Numbered from the stretch's first letter, positions 43,268 through 52,507 are shown. The stretch is DNA of 64,000 nt from CAMCXE01 sp046347475 (GCA_046347475.1 JAXMGD010000001.1:248001-312000), one strand, 5' to 3'. A program made the numbers and translations. The notes: generated by a model from the sequence alone, not told the origin.

Positions 43268-43984
43268 TTAGGCCTTTAAAAGCGCGATCAACTGAGCTAT
43301 GGCTGCATCTACCGCTTGGAGGCGCACGGCCTGTCTGTCGCCCATGAAATGAAAACATCGGCTACTGATCCCCCAGGGGCCACTCCAGGCTATCCATACG
43401 GTACCGACGGGTTTGTCCGCAGTGCCGCCGCCTGGGCCTGCGATACCGCTGGTGGCCATGGCACACAGGGCGTTGCTGGCGCGCTGGGCGCCCTGCGCCA
43501 TGGCTTCGGCGGTGGCTTGGCTGACGGCGCCTTGCCCGAGTGCAAGGCTACTGACCCCCAGTTGCTGGTGTTTGGCGGCGTTGGAATAGGTTATCCAGCT
43601 TTGCTCGAACCAAGCGGAGCTGCCGGAAATTTCGGTGATGACAGCGGCAATAAGGCCGCCAGTACAGGATTCGGCGCAGCTCACCGTCCCGCGCTTAGCT
43701 TCTAACAGGCGGCCTAAAAGCCGGGCGAGGGTAAGTGTATTGGCGGGGAATAGGCCGGGGTGCGCTGATACCTGAGCGGGGCGCTCATCGCGAGGAGCCT
43801 GTTGGTCGCACTTAACGCAGTTGAGGGGGTGCCCAAGATGATCCTCGCGCCCCTCTTGTTGGATCACCCATGGGCGCAGGTTCCAAGGAGGATCATGGCG
43901 CACGTGTTGATTGTGGCCGCAGGCAAGCTGGGCCACCCAATGGTCTTCGTCATCACGATGGTAACCGATGATTGCCTGTAGCAC
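43268..43984 (-). CDS. pncC: Fusion of DUF3565 and CinA C-terminal (PncC) nicotinamide-nucleotide amidase
   Basis: The protein has 238 residues. Residues about 1-60 are a DUF3565 domain: IIGYHRDDEDHWVAQLACGH, HVRHDPPW, CVKCD, with a likely zinc-binding Cys/His set. Residues about 80-238 are the CinA C-terminal domain: TVSCAESCTGGLIAAVIT, TYSNAAKHQQLGV, ATSGIAGPGGGTADKPVGTV (first 20), which deamidates NMN to NaMN in NAD recycling. The two domains are usually separate proteins. The GTG start at 43984 is two bases after the prsK stop, so translation is coupled to prsK. recA lies downstream, the typical pncC-recA-recX order. Confidence 0.9.
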   Translation of the reverse strand: MLQAIIGYHRDDEDHWVAQLACGHNQHVRHDPPWNLRPWVIQQEGREDHLGHPLNCVKCDQQAPRDERPAQVSAHPGLFPANTLTLARLLGRLLEAKRGTVSCAESCTGGLIAAVITEISGSSAWFEQSWITYSNAAKHQQLGVSSLALGQGAVSQATAEAMAQGAQRASNALCAMATSGIAGPGGGTADKPVGTVWIAWSGPWGISSRCFHFMGDRQAVRLQAVDAAIAQLIALLKA

Positions 43985-43986
43985 GC

Positions 43987-46074
43987 TTAGGCCGCAGCAG
44001 GCTTAGGTAGGGCTACAACGCCTTCTTGCACCAAGGGAAGGCGAATGAAGAAGGTGGTGCCTTCGCCGGGGACGCTCTCAACGCTGATTTCCCCACCCAG
44101 ATTGGTGATGCAATCGCGCGCTTGATACATTCCGATTCCCATACCTTTACCTGTTTTGGTGGTATCGAAGGGGCGGAAGAGGCGGTTTTGGATAAATTCT
44201 TCATCCATGCCCTGGCCATTATCCTCAATGAGCACCACAGCAAAACCCTCCTGGCGGGTGATGAACAGATCCACATAACCGCTGGCAAGGGTGGCGTCCT
44301 GCGCATTTTGAATCATGTGTGCAAACACCATCGTCAGGCTTTCGCGGTCGGCTTTTACCTGTAGATCGCCATCATCGATACGCAAGGTTGGTGCAGGCAT
44401 GGCTTTTTGGCAGCGTTTGACGGCGTCCATTAGAACTTCCGACAGCAGCAGCACGCGCACTTCTTCTCCGCTGGTGTGCTGGAGTTTTTGCAACAGATGC
44501 TGCATGCGGTTGACGGAGTTGCTGATGGTTTGAATCGCATCTTCTACGAACGCCGGATTGTCCTTGTGTTTGGCGGCGTTTTTAACCACCAAGGACTGCT
44601 GAGCAATGAGATTTTTCAGGTCGTGCATCATGTAGGCGGAGAGACGGTTGAATGTCTCAAACTGGCGCGCCTCGGCCAATTGATCCGCTTGGGCCTGGCG
44701 TGAGAGGTAGTGGGCGACCTGGCGGCCGAGGATTTTAAGTAGATCCAGATCTTCCCAATTGAGCGCCTCTTGGTTTTGCGCCGGGGCGGTCAATACCATA
44801 AAGCCGATCAGCTCGGCTTTGTCTATGAGCGGCAGAATCAGCCAGAGGTTGGCTACATCCTTCGCCCAGTTAGGCAGCTGCTCATTGGGTGTCTGGCTTT
44901 GCGAGGCGTTACCGGCGTGGGGAAAGAACACCCATTCCTCTCGCTCGAGGGTGCGAATAAACGAGCTGTGGCTGGGCTCTTGGGCCTGGCGAGGCGCGAT
45001 TAGATCTGGGGCCTGATACACAGGCACAAACACGTTGCCCCGTTTTAGCCACAGCCCGCCAGCGGCGCTTTTAAAAATATTGGTGACCGAGCTGAGGGCG
45101 CGCTGGTACACCTCCTCGGAGTTGGACGGCTTGGATAGCTGGTCGATGACATTGAGCCATTCGGTGCGGTAATCGTATTTGTGGCTGAACAGGTGTTTGT
45201 TGACCAACACGCTCAGTTGCTCCCGCAGGCGGCTGGAACTAAAGGCGCTGGCCAGCAAAATCAGGGTGCCCACCAGGAGTAGCGAATAGATAATGGTGCC
45301 CCAATCGCCCCCGTATAGACTCATGTAATAACCTGCAAAGCTGATCGCAGACAGCAGGGTGCCGGCGATGATTAATGACGTGGAATAAAACGCAATGGGC
45401 CTTGATAGCACCAATTGGGGCGGTTGCGCGTTGTGGTGTTTGAGTACCAAGGTGGCCAGTATCATAAAGGTACAGGCGGCAATGGTCACGGTGGCGCGCA
45501 CTTGCGCGAAGAAATTGCTCGCGTTATCGAATATGAGGTCCTGCGCGTAGAGGTAAATATCGTAGATAAACATGGCGGCAAGATTGAGGGCGACGAGCTT
45601 CAGTAGCCGCACGCTGGTGATATTGCGGTAGAGCTGTTCGATGGTCACCAGGCAGCCAATCGATAACGTCAGGCCCTGCCAGACCATCAGCCGCTGAGTG
45701 TTAAACGGGCTGGCCTCTGGCCAGAAGGCGTTGATGCCATTGGCGAATACAAAAATCAGGCTGAGGCCGAGAATAAAAAATCGGTATGGCGTGGGCAGCG
45801 GGCGCTCGCAGTAAAACGGAATGATGCGCGCGAGCGTGAGCAGCCAGAGGCTGTAGTGCAGGCACTCCAGGCTGCTTACCCAGGTTTGACTGGGCCAACT
45901 GCCCGGCGCATACCAGTAGGCCAGGCTAAATAACCAGAGGCTTTGAACGCCGGTGGCCAGGGCGATGCTCGGATGCAAGGCGCGAGAGGTGCGCGTTACC
46001 CAGAGCGTAAGGGTAAGCGCCAGGGAGAGGCCCGCGCCGGCTAAAAACGCCAAATGAGTTAAGGTGTTTTCCAT
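43987..46074 (-). CDS. prsK: PrsK-like sensor histidine kinase of the XrtA/PEP-CTERM system
   Basis: The protein has 695 residues. The N-terminal about 290 residues are eight or more membrane helices; a GAF-like domain follows (about 310-450, RALSSVTNIFKSAAGGLWLK). The phosphoacceptor region is LSAYMMHDLKNLIAQQSLVV, a variant HisKA, and the ATPase has MIQNAQDAT, IEDNGQGMD and GKGMGIGMYQARD. This layout and the MHDLKN motif match PrsK of the PEP-CTERM regulatory pair. Its partner response regulator PrsR, normally adjacent, is absent from the window. It likely controls sigma54-dependent exopolysaccharide genes. No close ribosome site is evident before the ATG. Confidence 0.85.
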   Translation of the reverse strand: MENTLTHLAFLAGAGLSLALTLTLWVTRTSRALHPSIALATGVQSLWLFSLAYWYAPGSWPSQTWVSSLECLHYSLWLLTLARIIPFYCERPLPTPYRFFILGLSLIFVFANGINAFWPEASPFNTQRLMVWQGLTLSIGCLVTIEQLYRNITSVRLLKLVALNLAAMFIYDIYLYAQDLIFDNASNFFAQVRATVTIAACTFMILATLVLKHHNAQPPQLVLSRPIAFYSTSLIIAGTLLSAISFAGYYMSLYGGDWGTIIYSLLLVGTLILLASAFSSSRLREQLSVLVNKHLFSHKYDYRTEWLNVIDQLSKPSNSEEVYQRALSSVTNIFKSAAGGLWLKRGNVFVPVYQAPDLIAPRQAQEPSHSSFIRTLEREEWVFFPHAGNASQSQTPNEQLPNWAKDVANLWLILPLIDKAELIGFMVLTAPAQNQEALNWEDLDLLKILGRQVAHYLSRQAQADQLAEARQFETFNRLSAYMMHDLKNLIAQQSLVVKNAAKHKDNPAFVEDAIQTISNSVNRMQHLLQKLQHTSGEEVRVLLLSEVLMDAVKRCQKAMPAPTLRIDDGDLQVKADRESLTMVFAHMIQNAQDATLASGYVDLFITRQEGFAVVLIEDNGQGMDEEFIQNRLFRPFDTTKTGKGMGIGMYQARDCITNLGGEISVESVPGEGTTFFIRLPLVQEGVVALPKPAAA

Positions 46075-46211
46075 GGGAGTGCGGCCAGTCAGTGAGTGCG
46101 GTGTTCAGCTCGGCGAAAGGCGCCAAGGTCTGGCGTGTTGACTTGTTGGGTCGGCAAGTCCACCGCTGTTTTTAATAGTGTTGTTCATCGCACGCGTTAG
46201 CGATGTTTTAG

Positions 46212-48476
46212 TTAAGCATCGCTCTTGGCATTTTCCAGGCGATTCACAATCATCGTCATCATGCGATCAAAGAACGGCTGGGTGTTGATCACCCGCGCTT
46301 TGCCATTTTGCAGATCGAGCGCTAAGCGTTTGCGGGTTTTTTCCAAGACCTTAAAACCCAAGCGATTGACGAATAAATAAGTGTCGCTATCGATTTTTGA
46401 TGAGAGTTTGCAGCGCTGCAGGCGACCGGTTTCGTCGGCGTAAATAATCCAGGTGCCAATCGGCATCTCTTTGGCTTCCACGTAGTACTGATTAAACAGC
46501 TCTTCGTGGCGGGCCATTTGCCTTTCTATCACGCTCATTTCCTGCCAGGATTTTTGCGCGCTGTCACCTCGGCCTAACTCTTCTTTTTGTAAGGAGGTGA
46601 GGCTGTGAAACTGCTTGCCATCCAGCTGTTTGGCGCCCACAGCTTTGAGTATGGTTTCAAGCTTATCCACCAGCTGATTGCGCTCAACAGCATCAGTCAT
46701 TACGCCTTCAAGGCCCTGGTCAAGGCGATCCAAAAGCTCAGGCAACATACGCTCCCGGCGCTGTTGTGAGCGCTGATCTTTGTGGTCGTGGCTGAGCCAA
46801 ACCAGGTCGATGATGCTCTGTTCCGCGCCCATCCACTGCGCGCTGTCCTCGCCAAAGCGCAGGTGCAAAAACACCAACACCTGCAGCCACTGGCCGCAGA
46901 GAAACTCACTGATGTCATCGGGTAGCGCTTGGTCTTTGATTTTTTCGTAGATCAGGTTCTGCGCCACAAGGCGCGCTTGCAGCATGCGGTATTGGCCTTC
47001 CTCCGCCTGGACTGTGCGCTGCTCGACCAGGCCGGATTTCCGTTTTTCTTTTTCCAGCAGGTCCACTAGCTGGGCGCGGGCCTCGATAAAAATAGACTCG
47101 TCCTGTTGTTGGTGGGCGCAGATATGCTGCACCACATCGAGCATTTTTTTGTAGGCCGGGTCCTTATCAAGCGGACGGCTGTCATCCAGTTCAAGACCGG
47201 CGCTGCATAGGCTATTGACCAGCAGGCGCGCGGGGTGGTCGGGGTTGTCAAAGAAACTGTTGTCTTTGATTGCCATGCGCAGGATGGGGATTTGCAAGCG
47301 GCAGATCAGGGATTGCACCACACTCGGCAGATTATCGTCTGCGAGGATTTGGTCAAAAAACATGGCCACTAGATTAATGACGTTTTCGTCACCCTGATCC
47401 AACGCGTGGGGCAGCTCTGGGTCATTGCTCGCCAGCAGATCGCTGACAATATCGCCAATCACATTGCGCGGAGCCTGGGCGATTTTTTCGTCAACCACCG
47501 GTTGGCTTTGGCTTAAGCGGCTGGCCAGCTCTTGGCCTGTCATCACTGGGCCTGGGTTGTTGGTAAAGATAAAACAATTGATGGCAGGCATGGCCGCGCC
47601 CGCGGGGGCGCCACTGCTGCTTTGACGCACGGCCGCAAGCAAAAGCCCCAGCGCTTCTTGGCCCATAAAAAAAGGCGCCGCTTGGGGCTGGGGGCGAGAA
47701 ATTAGGGCGTTGGGGTTGGTGCTGTGGGCGGCCAAATCGTCCAGCGAAGTGGCGGGCATCTGCGGCGCGTTTTTCTTCACTGTGCGGGCCAATTCGGGCA
47801 GCAAGCCTGCGTCAACTAACACATGATTGGCGTCGTGGTAGATATGGCCCAGTTGTTTAAGGACGTGTTTTTCAAACAGCTTAAAAACGATCAGGCGGGC
47901 TTTTATGTTGATGTGCAGCTGTTCTTGGCAGGCGATGATAAACGCCTTAGTCAGTTGTTCTGGGTCCAGCGGGTTGCTGTTTTCGTCTATATCCAGCAGA
48001 GGAAGTAATTCGTTAAGGCGTGCGGTGAGGTGGTAGAGATCGTCATTAAACAACGCGCGGGCGCTGCTGATCATGGTGGTTTTGGCCAAATCGATTTCTA
48101 AATCATCGCCCTCAACCAGGGATAGGTTGATGTTGCTGTTTTCTTTGGATGGAGCAGAACCAAAGCGCTCGCGATCAGCCAGGTGCGCAAACGCAATGCC
48201 TACTTGATGTAAAAACCGCTTGGCAGTGCCCTCGCGGTTTACTCGGATCTCACGCATGGCCTCAAAGTAGAGGTTCGCTTCGTTATTACTAGAGGCCCGT
48301 TTTGATAGGTCGTAAAAAAGATCGTCAACCGCTGAAAACATGTGTGCGAGCAGTTGCTCGCATCCCAGTAGAGTTTGGGTACGGATTTGCCCCAGTAATT
48401 TAGAAGGCTGCATGGGCTCTCGGCCTTTGGGGGTAATCACATCAAACGATCCGGGCTTTGAGGTGTGCTTGAACAT
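46212..48476 (-). CDS. DUF1631 family protein
   Basis: The protein has 754 residues with no signal peptide or membrane segment. Characteristic regions are LLGCEQLLAHMFSAVDDLFY, LFEKHVLKQLGHIYHDANHVL (in two parts) and VVQSLICRLQIPILRMAIKD. The C-terminal 120 residues (PIGTWIIYADETGRLQRCKL, KIDSDTYLFVNRLGFKVLEK) resemble a PilZ-like barrel but lack a clear RxxxR/DxSxxG pair, so c-di-GMP binding is doubtful. DUF1631 proteins are sometimes mislabelled as thymidine phosphorylase; no such active site exists here. Function unknown. It is transcribed alone. Confidence 0.88.
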   Translation of the reverse strand: MFKHTSKPGSFDVITPKGREPMQPSKLLGQIRTQTLLGCEQLLAHMFSAVDDLFYDLSKRASSNNEANLYFEAMREIRVNREGTAKRFLHQVGIAFAHLADRERFGSAPSKENSNINLSLVEGDDLEIDLAKTTMISSARALFNDDLYHLTARLNELLPLLDIDENSNPLDPEQLTKAFIIACQEQLHINIKARLIVFKLFEKHVLKQLGHIYHDANHVLVDAGLLPELARTVKKNAPQMPATSLDDLAAHSTNPNALISRPQPQAAPFFMGQEALGLLLAAVRQSSSGAPAGAAMPAINCFIFTNNPGPVMTGQELASRLSQSQPVVDEKIAQAPRNVIGDIVSDLLASNDPELPHALDQGDENVINLVAMFFDQILADDNLPSVVQSLICRLQIPILRMAIKDNSFFDNPDHPARLLVNSLCSAGLELDDSRPLDKDPAYKKMLDVVQHICAHQQQDESIFIEARAQLVDLLEKEKRKSGLVEQRTVQAEEGQYRMLQARLVAQNLIYEKIKDQALPDDISEFLCGQWLQVLVFLHLRFGEDSAQWMGAEQSIIDLVWLSHDHKDQRSQQRRERMLPELLDRLDQGLEGVMTDAVERNQLVDKLETILKAVGAKQLDGKQFHSLTSLQKEELGRGDSAQKSWQEMSVIERQMARHEELFNQYYVEAKEMPIGTWIIYADETGRLQRCKLSSKIDSDTYLFVNRLGFKVLEKTRKRLALDLQNGKARVINTQPFFDRMMTMIVNRLENAKSDA

Positions 48477-48809
48477 GGGTAGTATCTGCTAAGCGACGAT
48501 AAGTCTGGGCTAACGGGTGCTTTGAGCAAATTCTATTCCTTTTTTCTACAGTCTCCTACACTAGGTTCAGATTAAATCGGCGTAGCCCGCTAGGTCTTTG
48601 CATTACAAAGGAATTTTGTTACACCTGGACAGCGGCATGAGCCGCCGCACTGCGACTAATGCACAGCGCACCCCTGTGGCTGTAAACAGCACCGACGAGA
48701 CTTTTGTCACATTTTTACCCTGGTTAATGGGGGTGCGCTGGCCAGTTGTTGGCAGGGGCAGGGCGTTAACAGCCGCTGGGGCCATGGCCGTGTACACTGG
48801 GCGCCTGTT
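48477..48809. other. Divergent intergenic region between DUF1631 gene and trp remnants
   Basis: About 330 bp. Two short overlapping frames (one on each strand) lack ribosome sites and family resemblance. The AT-rich 48520-48600 probably holds the two divergent promoters. Confidence 0.45.
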
Positions 48810-49046
48810 TTGGTTCTAATGATCGATAACTGCGCTTCGTTTAGCTACAGCCAGGTGTATTACATTGAAGAGCTGGGTTGTGCGGTTATAAGAGTGGCCG
48901 ATGATGGGGGGGGCTGGGGCAGATGGCGGCGCTTGTGATCTCGCCGGGGCCCTTCGCTACATGGGAACCGGCGTTGTTACCGGGTTGCAGAATCCTTTCA
49001 GCGCCTTCAACCTGAGCCCATTCTCTTTGAGCCGAGGCTCGGCTAA
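48810..49046 (+). pseudogene. trpG: Decayed remnant of trpG (anthranilate synthase amidotransferase)
   Basis: Three pieces of TrpG appear in order but in different frames. From 48810: LVLMIDNCASFSYS and VYYIEELGCAVIRV, matching the TrpG start (LMIDNYDSFTYN ... LGELGA). From 48929: ALVISPGPFAT, matching the conserved LVISPGPxTP. At 49008-49046: QPEPILFEPRLG, recalling the catalytic HPESILTEHG near the C-terminus. The Cys nucleophile region (GVCLGHQ) is deleted and the total length is about 240 bp instead of about 590. In Pseudomonas trpG directly precedes trpD-trpC-vfr, exactly this position. The gene is certainly not functional here; similarity was judged by eye. Confidence 0.75.
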
Positions 49047-49100
49047 TTGAAAATTTTTTTGCGCCCTCCGGTGCGCAGGTCTTAATAAAGGCAGTTTTGC

Positions 49101-50147
49101 ATGCAGATAAAAGAAGCACTATCGCGGGTGGTAGATGGGGGCTCCCTCAGTCAGGCGCACATGGCCGTTGTGATGCGCCAGATCATGACCGGTGAGGCAA
49201 CGGCTGCGCAGATCGGCGGCTTTTTGGTAGCGTTGAAAATCAAAGGCGAAACCATCGATGAAATCGCCGGCGCTGTTCAAGTGATGCGCGAGTTGGCGAC
49301 GCCCGTTGCCATAGCACCAGGTAAAACACCCTTAGTGGACACCTGCGGCACTGGTGGCGATGGCTCGCCGCTGTTTAATGTCTCCACCGCCGCGGCCTTT
49401 GTGGTGGCGGCGGCGGGTGGGCGTGTGGCCAAACACGGTAATCGCTCTATTACCAGCGTCTCCGGCAGCGCTGACGTGCTCGAAGCCGCTGGGGTAAACC
49501 TAGGGCTTACGCCTGAGCACGTGGCCCGCTGTGTTGAACAGTTGGGGGTCGGGTTTATGTTCGCCCAGGCTCATCACTCCGCCATGAAACACGCGATTGG
49601 CCCCCGCAAAGAACTTGGTTTGCGGACGATTTTTAATGTTCTCGGCCCCATGACCAATCCTGCGGGGGTGAAGCGCCAAGTGTTGGGGGTGTACAGCCGA
49701 GCACTTTGCAGTCCCTTAGCCCAAGTATTGGGGCGCCTCGGTAGCGAACATGTGTTGGTCGTGAATGCCGATGACGGCTTAGATGAAATTAGCCTGGCGG
49801 CGCCCACCCATGTGGCCGAGTGGCGAGAGGGGCGCTTAGGTGAGTTTAGCGTTACGCCGGAGGATTTCGGCATTCAGTGCCAGAGCCTTGAGGCACTAAA
49901 AGTGACCTCGGCAGCGGAATCCTTAAGCCTGATAAAAGATGCGCTAGGCAAGCGTGCTACGCCGCGTGGCAAGGCCGCCGCCGATATGATCGCGCTAAAT
50001 GCGGGAGCGGCCATTTATGTGTCGGGCCTGGCGAATGACCTTCGGCAGGGCGTTGCTATGGCGGAAGACACCATAGCGACCGGCTTGGCGCTGGAGAAGC
50101 TGACTGACTTAGCTGAGATGTCACAAGTCTTGGCAAGTGCGGGCTGA
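49101..50147 (+). CDS. trpD: Anthranilate phosphoribosyltransferase
   Basis: The protein has 348 residues. Motifs are DTCGTGGDG, KHGNRSITS and NVLGPMTNPAG, all conserved PRPP and anthranilate sites. It transfers the phosphoribosyl group to anthranilate in tryptophan synthesis. It begins 54 bp after the end of the trpG relic and is followed by trpC after 61 bp. No complete trpE or trpG is in the window, so the amidotransferase subunit must be supplied elsewhere, for example by a PabA/TrpG protein. Confidence 0.97.
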   Translation: MQIKEALSRVVDGGSLSQAHMAVVMRQIMTGEATAAQIGGFLVALKIKGETIDEIAGAVQVMRELATPVAIAPGKTPLVDTCGTGGDGSPLFNVSTAAAFVVAAAGGRVAKHGNRSITSVSGSADVLEAAGVNLGLTPEHVARCVEQLGVGFMFAQAHHSAMKHAIGPRKELGLRTIFNVLGPMTNPAGVKRQVLGVYSRALCSPLAQVLGRLGSEHVLVVNADDGLDEISLAAPTHVAEWREGRLGEFSVTPEDFGIQCQSLEALKVTSAAESLSLIKDALGKRATPRGKAAADMIALNAGAAIYVSGLANDLRQGVAMAEDTIATGLALEKLTDLAEMSQVLASAG

Positions 50148-50208
50148 CCTGGCCGGGCGCCCGTGCCACAATAATTCCTTTTTGAACCCTAATATTTAGA
50201 GACCTGCC

Positions 50209-51009
50209 GTGAGCCACCAACCGCCGACCATTCTCCGCAAGATTATCGACCGCAAATGGGCGGAAATTCAGGAGTGCGCGCTTCAGCGCAGCCTTGCTGA
50301 CCTGGAGCGCGCCGCCCAGCAGGCGCCCGCTGGGCGCGGTTTTGAGCGCGCCCTGATTGAACGCATTGAGCGCAAGGAGCCCGCTGTTATCGCCGAAATC
50401 AAAAAGGCCTCCCCCAGCAAGGGCGTTATTCGCGATGCCTTTGACCCGGTGGAGATTGCCCGCTCCTACGAGATGGCCGGGGCAGCCTGCCTGTCGGTGC
50501 TGACCGATGTGGATTTTTTTCAAGGTGCGGATGAATACCTGCAGGCGGCCCGCGCGGCCACGGCGCTACCGGCTATCCGCAAGGATTTTATGGTGGCGCC
50601 CTACCAAATTGCCGAGGCCAAAGTGCTCGGCGCCGACGCCATTTTGCTCATAGTGGCCGCCTTGGCACCGAGTGAGTTAATCGAGCTGAACCAGTATGCC
50701 CGCAGTCTCAAGCTGGATGTATTGGTAGAGGTGCATAACCGCGCCGAGCTTGAGTTGGCGTTGGATTTACCCAATGCCTTGGTGGGCATAAACAACCGAG
50801 ACTTACACTCGTTTAACGTTTCCCTAAACACCACGTTTGACTTGCTGCCTTTGATTCCAAAGGGAAAATATGTGATCACCGAGAGTGGCATCTTCACGCG
50901 GGAGGATGTTGCAGCCATGAATGAGCAGGGCGTGTATGGGTTTTTGGTGGGGGAGTCGTTTATGCGCGCCCCAGTGCCAGGGGAGAAGTTGCGCGAGCTG
51001 TTTTTTTAA
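50209..51009 (+). CDS. trpC: Indole-3-glycerol phosphate synthase
   Basis: The protein has 266 residues. TIM-barrel motifs are VIAEIKKASPSKG (catalytic Lys), AACLSVLTDVDFFQG, PAIRKDFMV, LVGINNRDL and VITESGI. It converts carboxyphenylamino-deoxyribulose phosphate to indole-glycerol phosphate. This is a monofunctional TrpC, without TrpF fusion. Start is GTG 50209. A strong palindromic terminator follows within 12 bp. Confidence 0.97.
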   Translation: MSHQPPTILRKIIDRKWAEIQECALQRSLADLERAAQQAPAGRGFERALIERIERKEPAVIAEIKKASPSKGVIRDAFDPVEIARSYEMAGAACLSVLTDVDFFQGADEYLQAARAATALPAIRKDFMVAPYQIAEAKVLGADAILLIVAALAPSELIELNQYARSLKLDVLVEVHNRAELELALDLPNALVGINNRDLHSFNVSLNTTFDLLPLIPKGKYVITESGIFTREDVAAMNEQGVYGFLVGESFMRAPVPGEKLRELFF

Positions 51010-51020
51010 GTAGTTCCCGA

Positions 51021-51070
51021 TACCCCCCATAAAAAAGGCCGCCCATGGGCGGCCTTTTTTATGGGGGGTA
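51021..51070. terminator. Perfect 50-bp palindromic bidirectional terminator
   Basis: A-run, GGCCGCCCATGGGCGGCC, then T-run, extended by matching CCCCCCAT/ATGGGGGG flanks; both arms (25 bp each) are exact reverse complements. It separates the convergent trpC and vfr genes and should terminate both. Confidence 0.93.
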
Positions 51071-51077
51071 CGGGCGT

Positions 51078-51713
51078 TTAACGGGTGCCGAATACCACCA
51101 TGGTTTTGCCTTTAACCGCTACCAGGCCCTGATCTTCCAGGGTTTTAAGAACGCGGCCCACCATCTCGCGGGAGCAGCCGACGATGCGGCCGATTTCCTG
51201 GCGGGTAATTTTAATTTGCATGCCGTCTGGGTGGGTCATGGCATCGGGCTCTTTGCACAAGTCGAGCAGCGTGCGCGCGACGCGGCCGGTGACGTCCAAA
51301 AAGGCTAGATCGCCCACTTTGCGGGTAGTTGCGCGCAGGCGGCGAGCCATTTGCGAACCCAGGGCAAAGAGAAATTCCGGGTGGGTTTCGGAAATTTCTT
51401 GGAATTTGGCATAACTAATTTCGGCGATCTCACACTCGCTTTTGGCGCGCACCCAGGCGCTGCGTGCGTCTTTTTCATCGAACAGCCCCATCTCACCGAA
51501 AAAATCTCCATCGTTGAGATAGGCCACAATCATTTCTCGGCCCTCTTCGTCTTCGATTAAAACGGTAACTGAGCCTTTGATGATGTAATACAGCGAGTCG
51601 CTTTTATCGCCAGCGTAAATCAGGGTGCTTTTGGCGGGATAACGGCGGCGGTGACAGTGCGCTAAAAATGTTTCTACGTTACGAATATGCGGGGAGAGGG
51701 AGACTGAAACCAA
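51078..51713 (-). CDS. vfr: Cyclic AMP receptor protein of the Vfr/CRP type
   Basis: The protein has 211 residues. cAMP-binding motifs are FFGEMGLF and RSAWVRAKSECEIAEISY; the HTH is ITRQEIGRIVGCSREMVGRVL. Much of the protein matches P. aeruginosa Vfr as I recall it, including AHCHRRRYPAKSTLIYAGD and the C-terminal KGKTMVVFGTR. The start is a TTG at 51713: GAGG lies eight bases upstream and the N-terminus aligns with the Vfr start, while no ATG exists in frame. Vfr globally controls catabolism, quorum sensing and type IV pili in Pseudomonas, so a link to the two pilin cassettes is possible. osmC is divergent. Confidence 0.96.
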   Translation of the reverse strand: MVSVSLSPHIRNVETFLAHCHRRRYPAKSTLIYAGDKSDSLYYIIKGSVTVLIEDEEGREMIVAYLNDGDFFGEMGLFDEKDARSAWVRAKSECEIAEISYAKFQEISETHPEFLFALGSQMARRLRATTRKVGDLAFLDVTGRVARTLLDLCKEPDAMTHPDGMQIKITRQEIGRIVGCSREMVGRVLKTLEDQGLVAVKGKTMVVFGTR

Positions 51714-52084
51714 GATGCGATCCTCGTGACTAGAAGAATTCGGTTGTTATTGTTGTGTAGGCGTATGCTAAGAATTCAGCATAAGGCCGTCTTCTATCCT
51801 TATACCGCTAAAAGTCTAACCTGCGCAACAATCAACCGAGCCAATTCAATACAGAATTGCTTACATTATAGACGCTGTTAAAAATTCCGGCGGTATAGCC
51901 AACGGATTATGCGCTCGGCGTGCAAGGCCCACCAGCATTCCCAACACATAATGTTAGATAGTCCTCAATAAAAATGCCAAATTAACCGAACACATTGGCC
52001 GCGCCGTGAATCGGCCTGGTGTCGTGACGCAGCCCTAAGGCCCTGATAATCTAGCCTCTTTTGACGATTTGAGCAGGTGGCGTT
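51714..52084. other. Divergent vfr-osmC regulatory region
   Basis: 371 bp without a gene. It must hold divergent promoters for vfr and osmC. No exact CRP site (TGTGA-N6-TCACA) was found by eye. Confidence 0.5.
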
Positions 52085-52507
52085 ATGCAAGCGACAGTGA
52101 AATGGGTGGATGGCACCCTGATGGTAGGTGAGTCGGGTTCTGGGCATGCGGTGGTGATGGACGGGCCGCCGGATCACGGCGGGCGCAATATGGGGTTGCG
52201 GCCGATGGAAATGATTTTATTGGGCGTGGGCGGCTGCGCCTCCTTTGACGTTATAAGCATTCTTAAAAAAGCCCGCCAGCAAATTGTTGATTGCCATTGC
52301 GAGCTAGCCGCTGAACGCGCGGAAGGTGTGCCCTCGCCCTTCACCAAAATTCACATGAAATTTATTGTGACTGGTCGGCAATTAAAATCTGCGCAAGTGG
52401 AAAAGGCAGTGCAGCTTTCGGCCGAAAAATATTGTTCGGCATCCATTATGTTGCGCGCTGCGGGCGTAGTGGTGAGCCATGAATTTGAGGTGGTTGAGGC
52501 AATCTAG
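52085..52507 (+). CDS. OsmC family protein (YhfA type)
   Basis: The protein has 140 residues. OsmC-fold motifs are GLRPMEMILLGVGGCASFDV (first reactive Cys) and SAEKYCSASIMLRAAGVV (second Cys about 45 residues later). Such proteins reduce organic hydroperoxides or act on thiol-linked substrates. The YhfA subgroup is classically located next to crp, as here, which supports the assignment. Start ATG 52085 follows GCAGGTGGC. Confidence 0.92.
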   Translation: MQATVKWVDGTLMVGESGSGHAVVMDGPPDHGGRNMGLRPMEMILLGVGGCASFDVISILKKARQQIVDCHCELAAERAEGVPSPFTKIHMKFIVTGRQLKSAQVEKAVQLSAEKYCSASIMLRAAGVVVSHEFEVVEAI

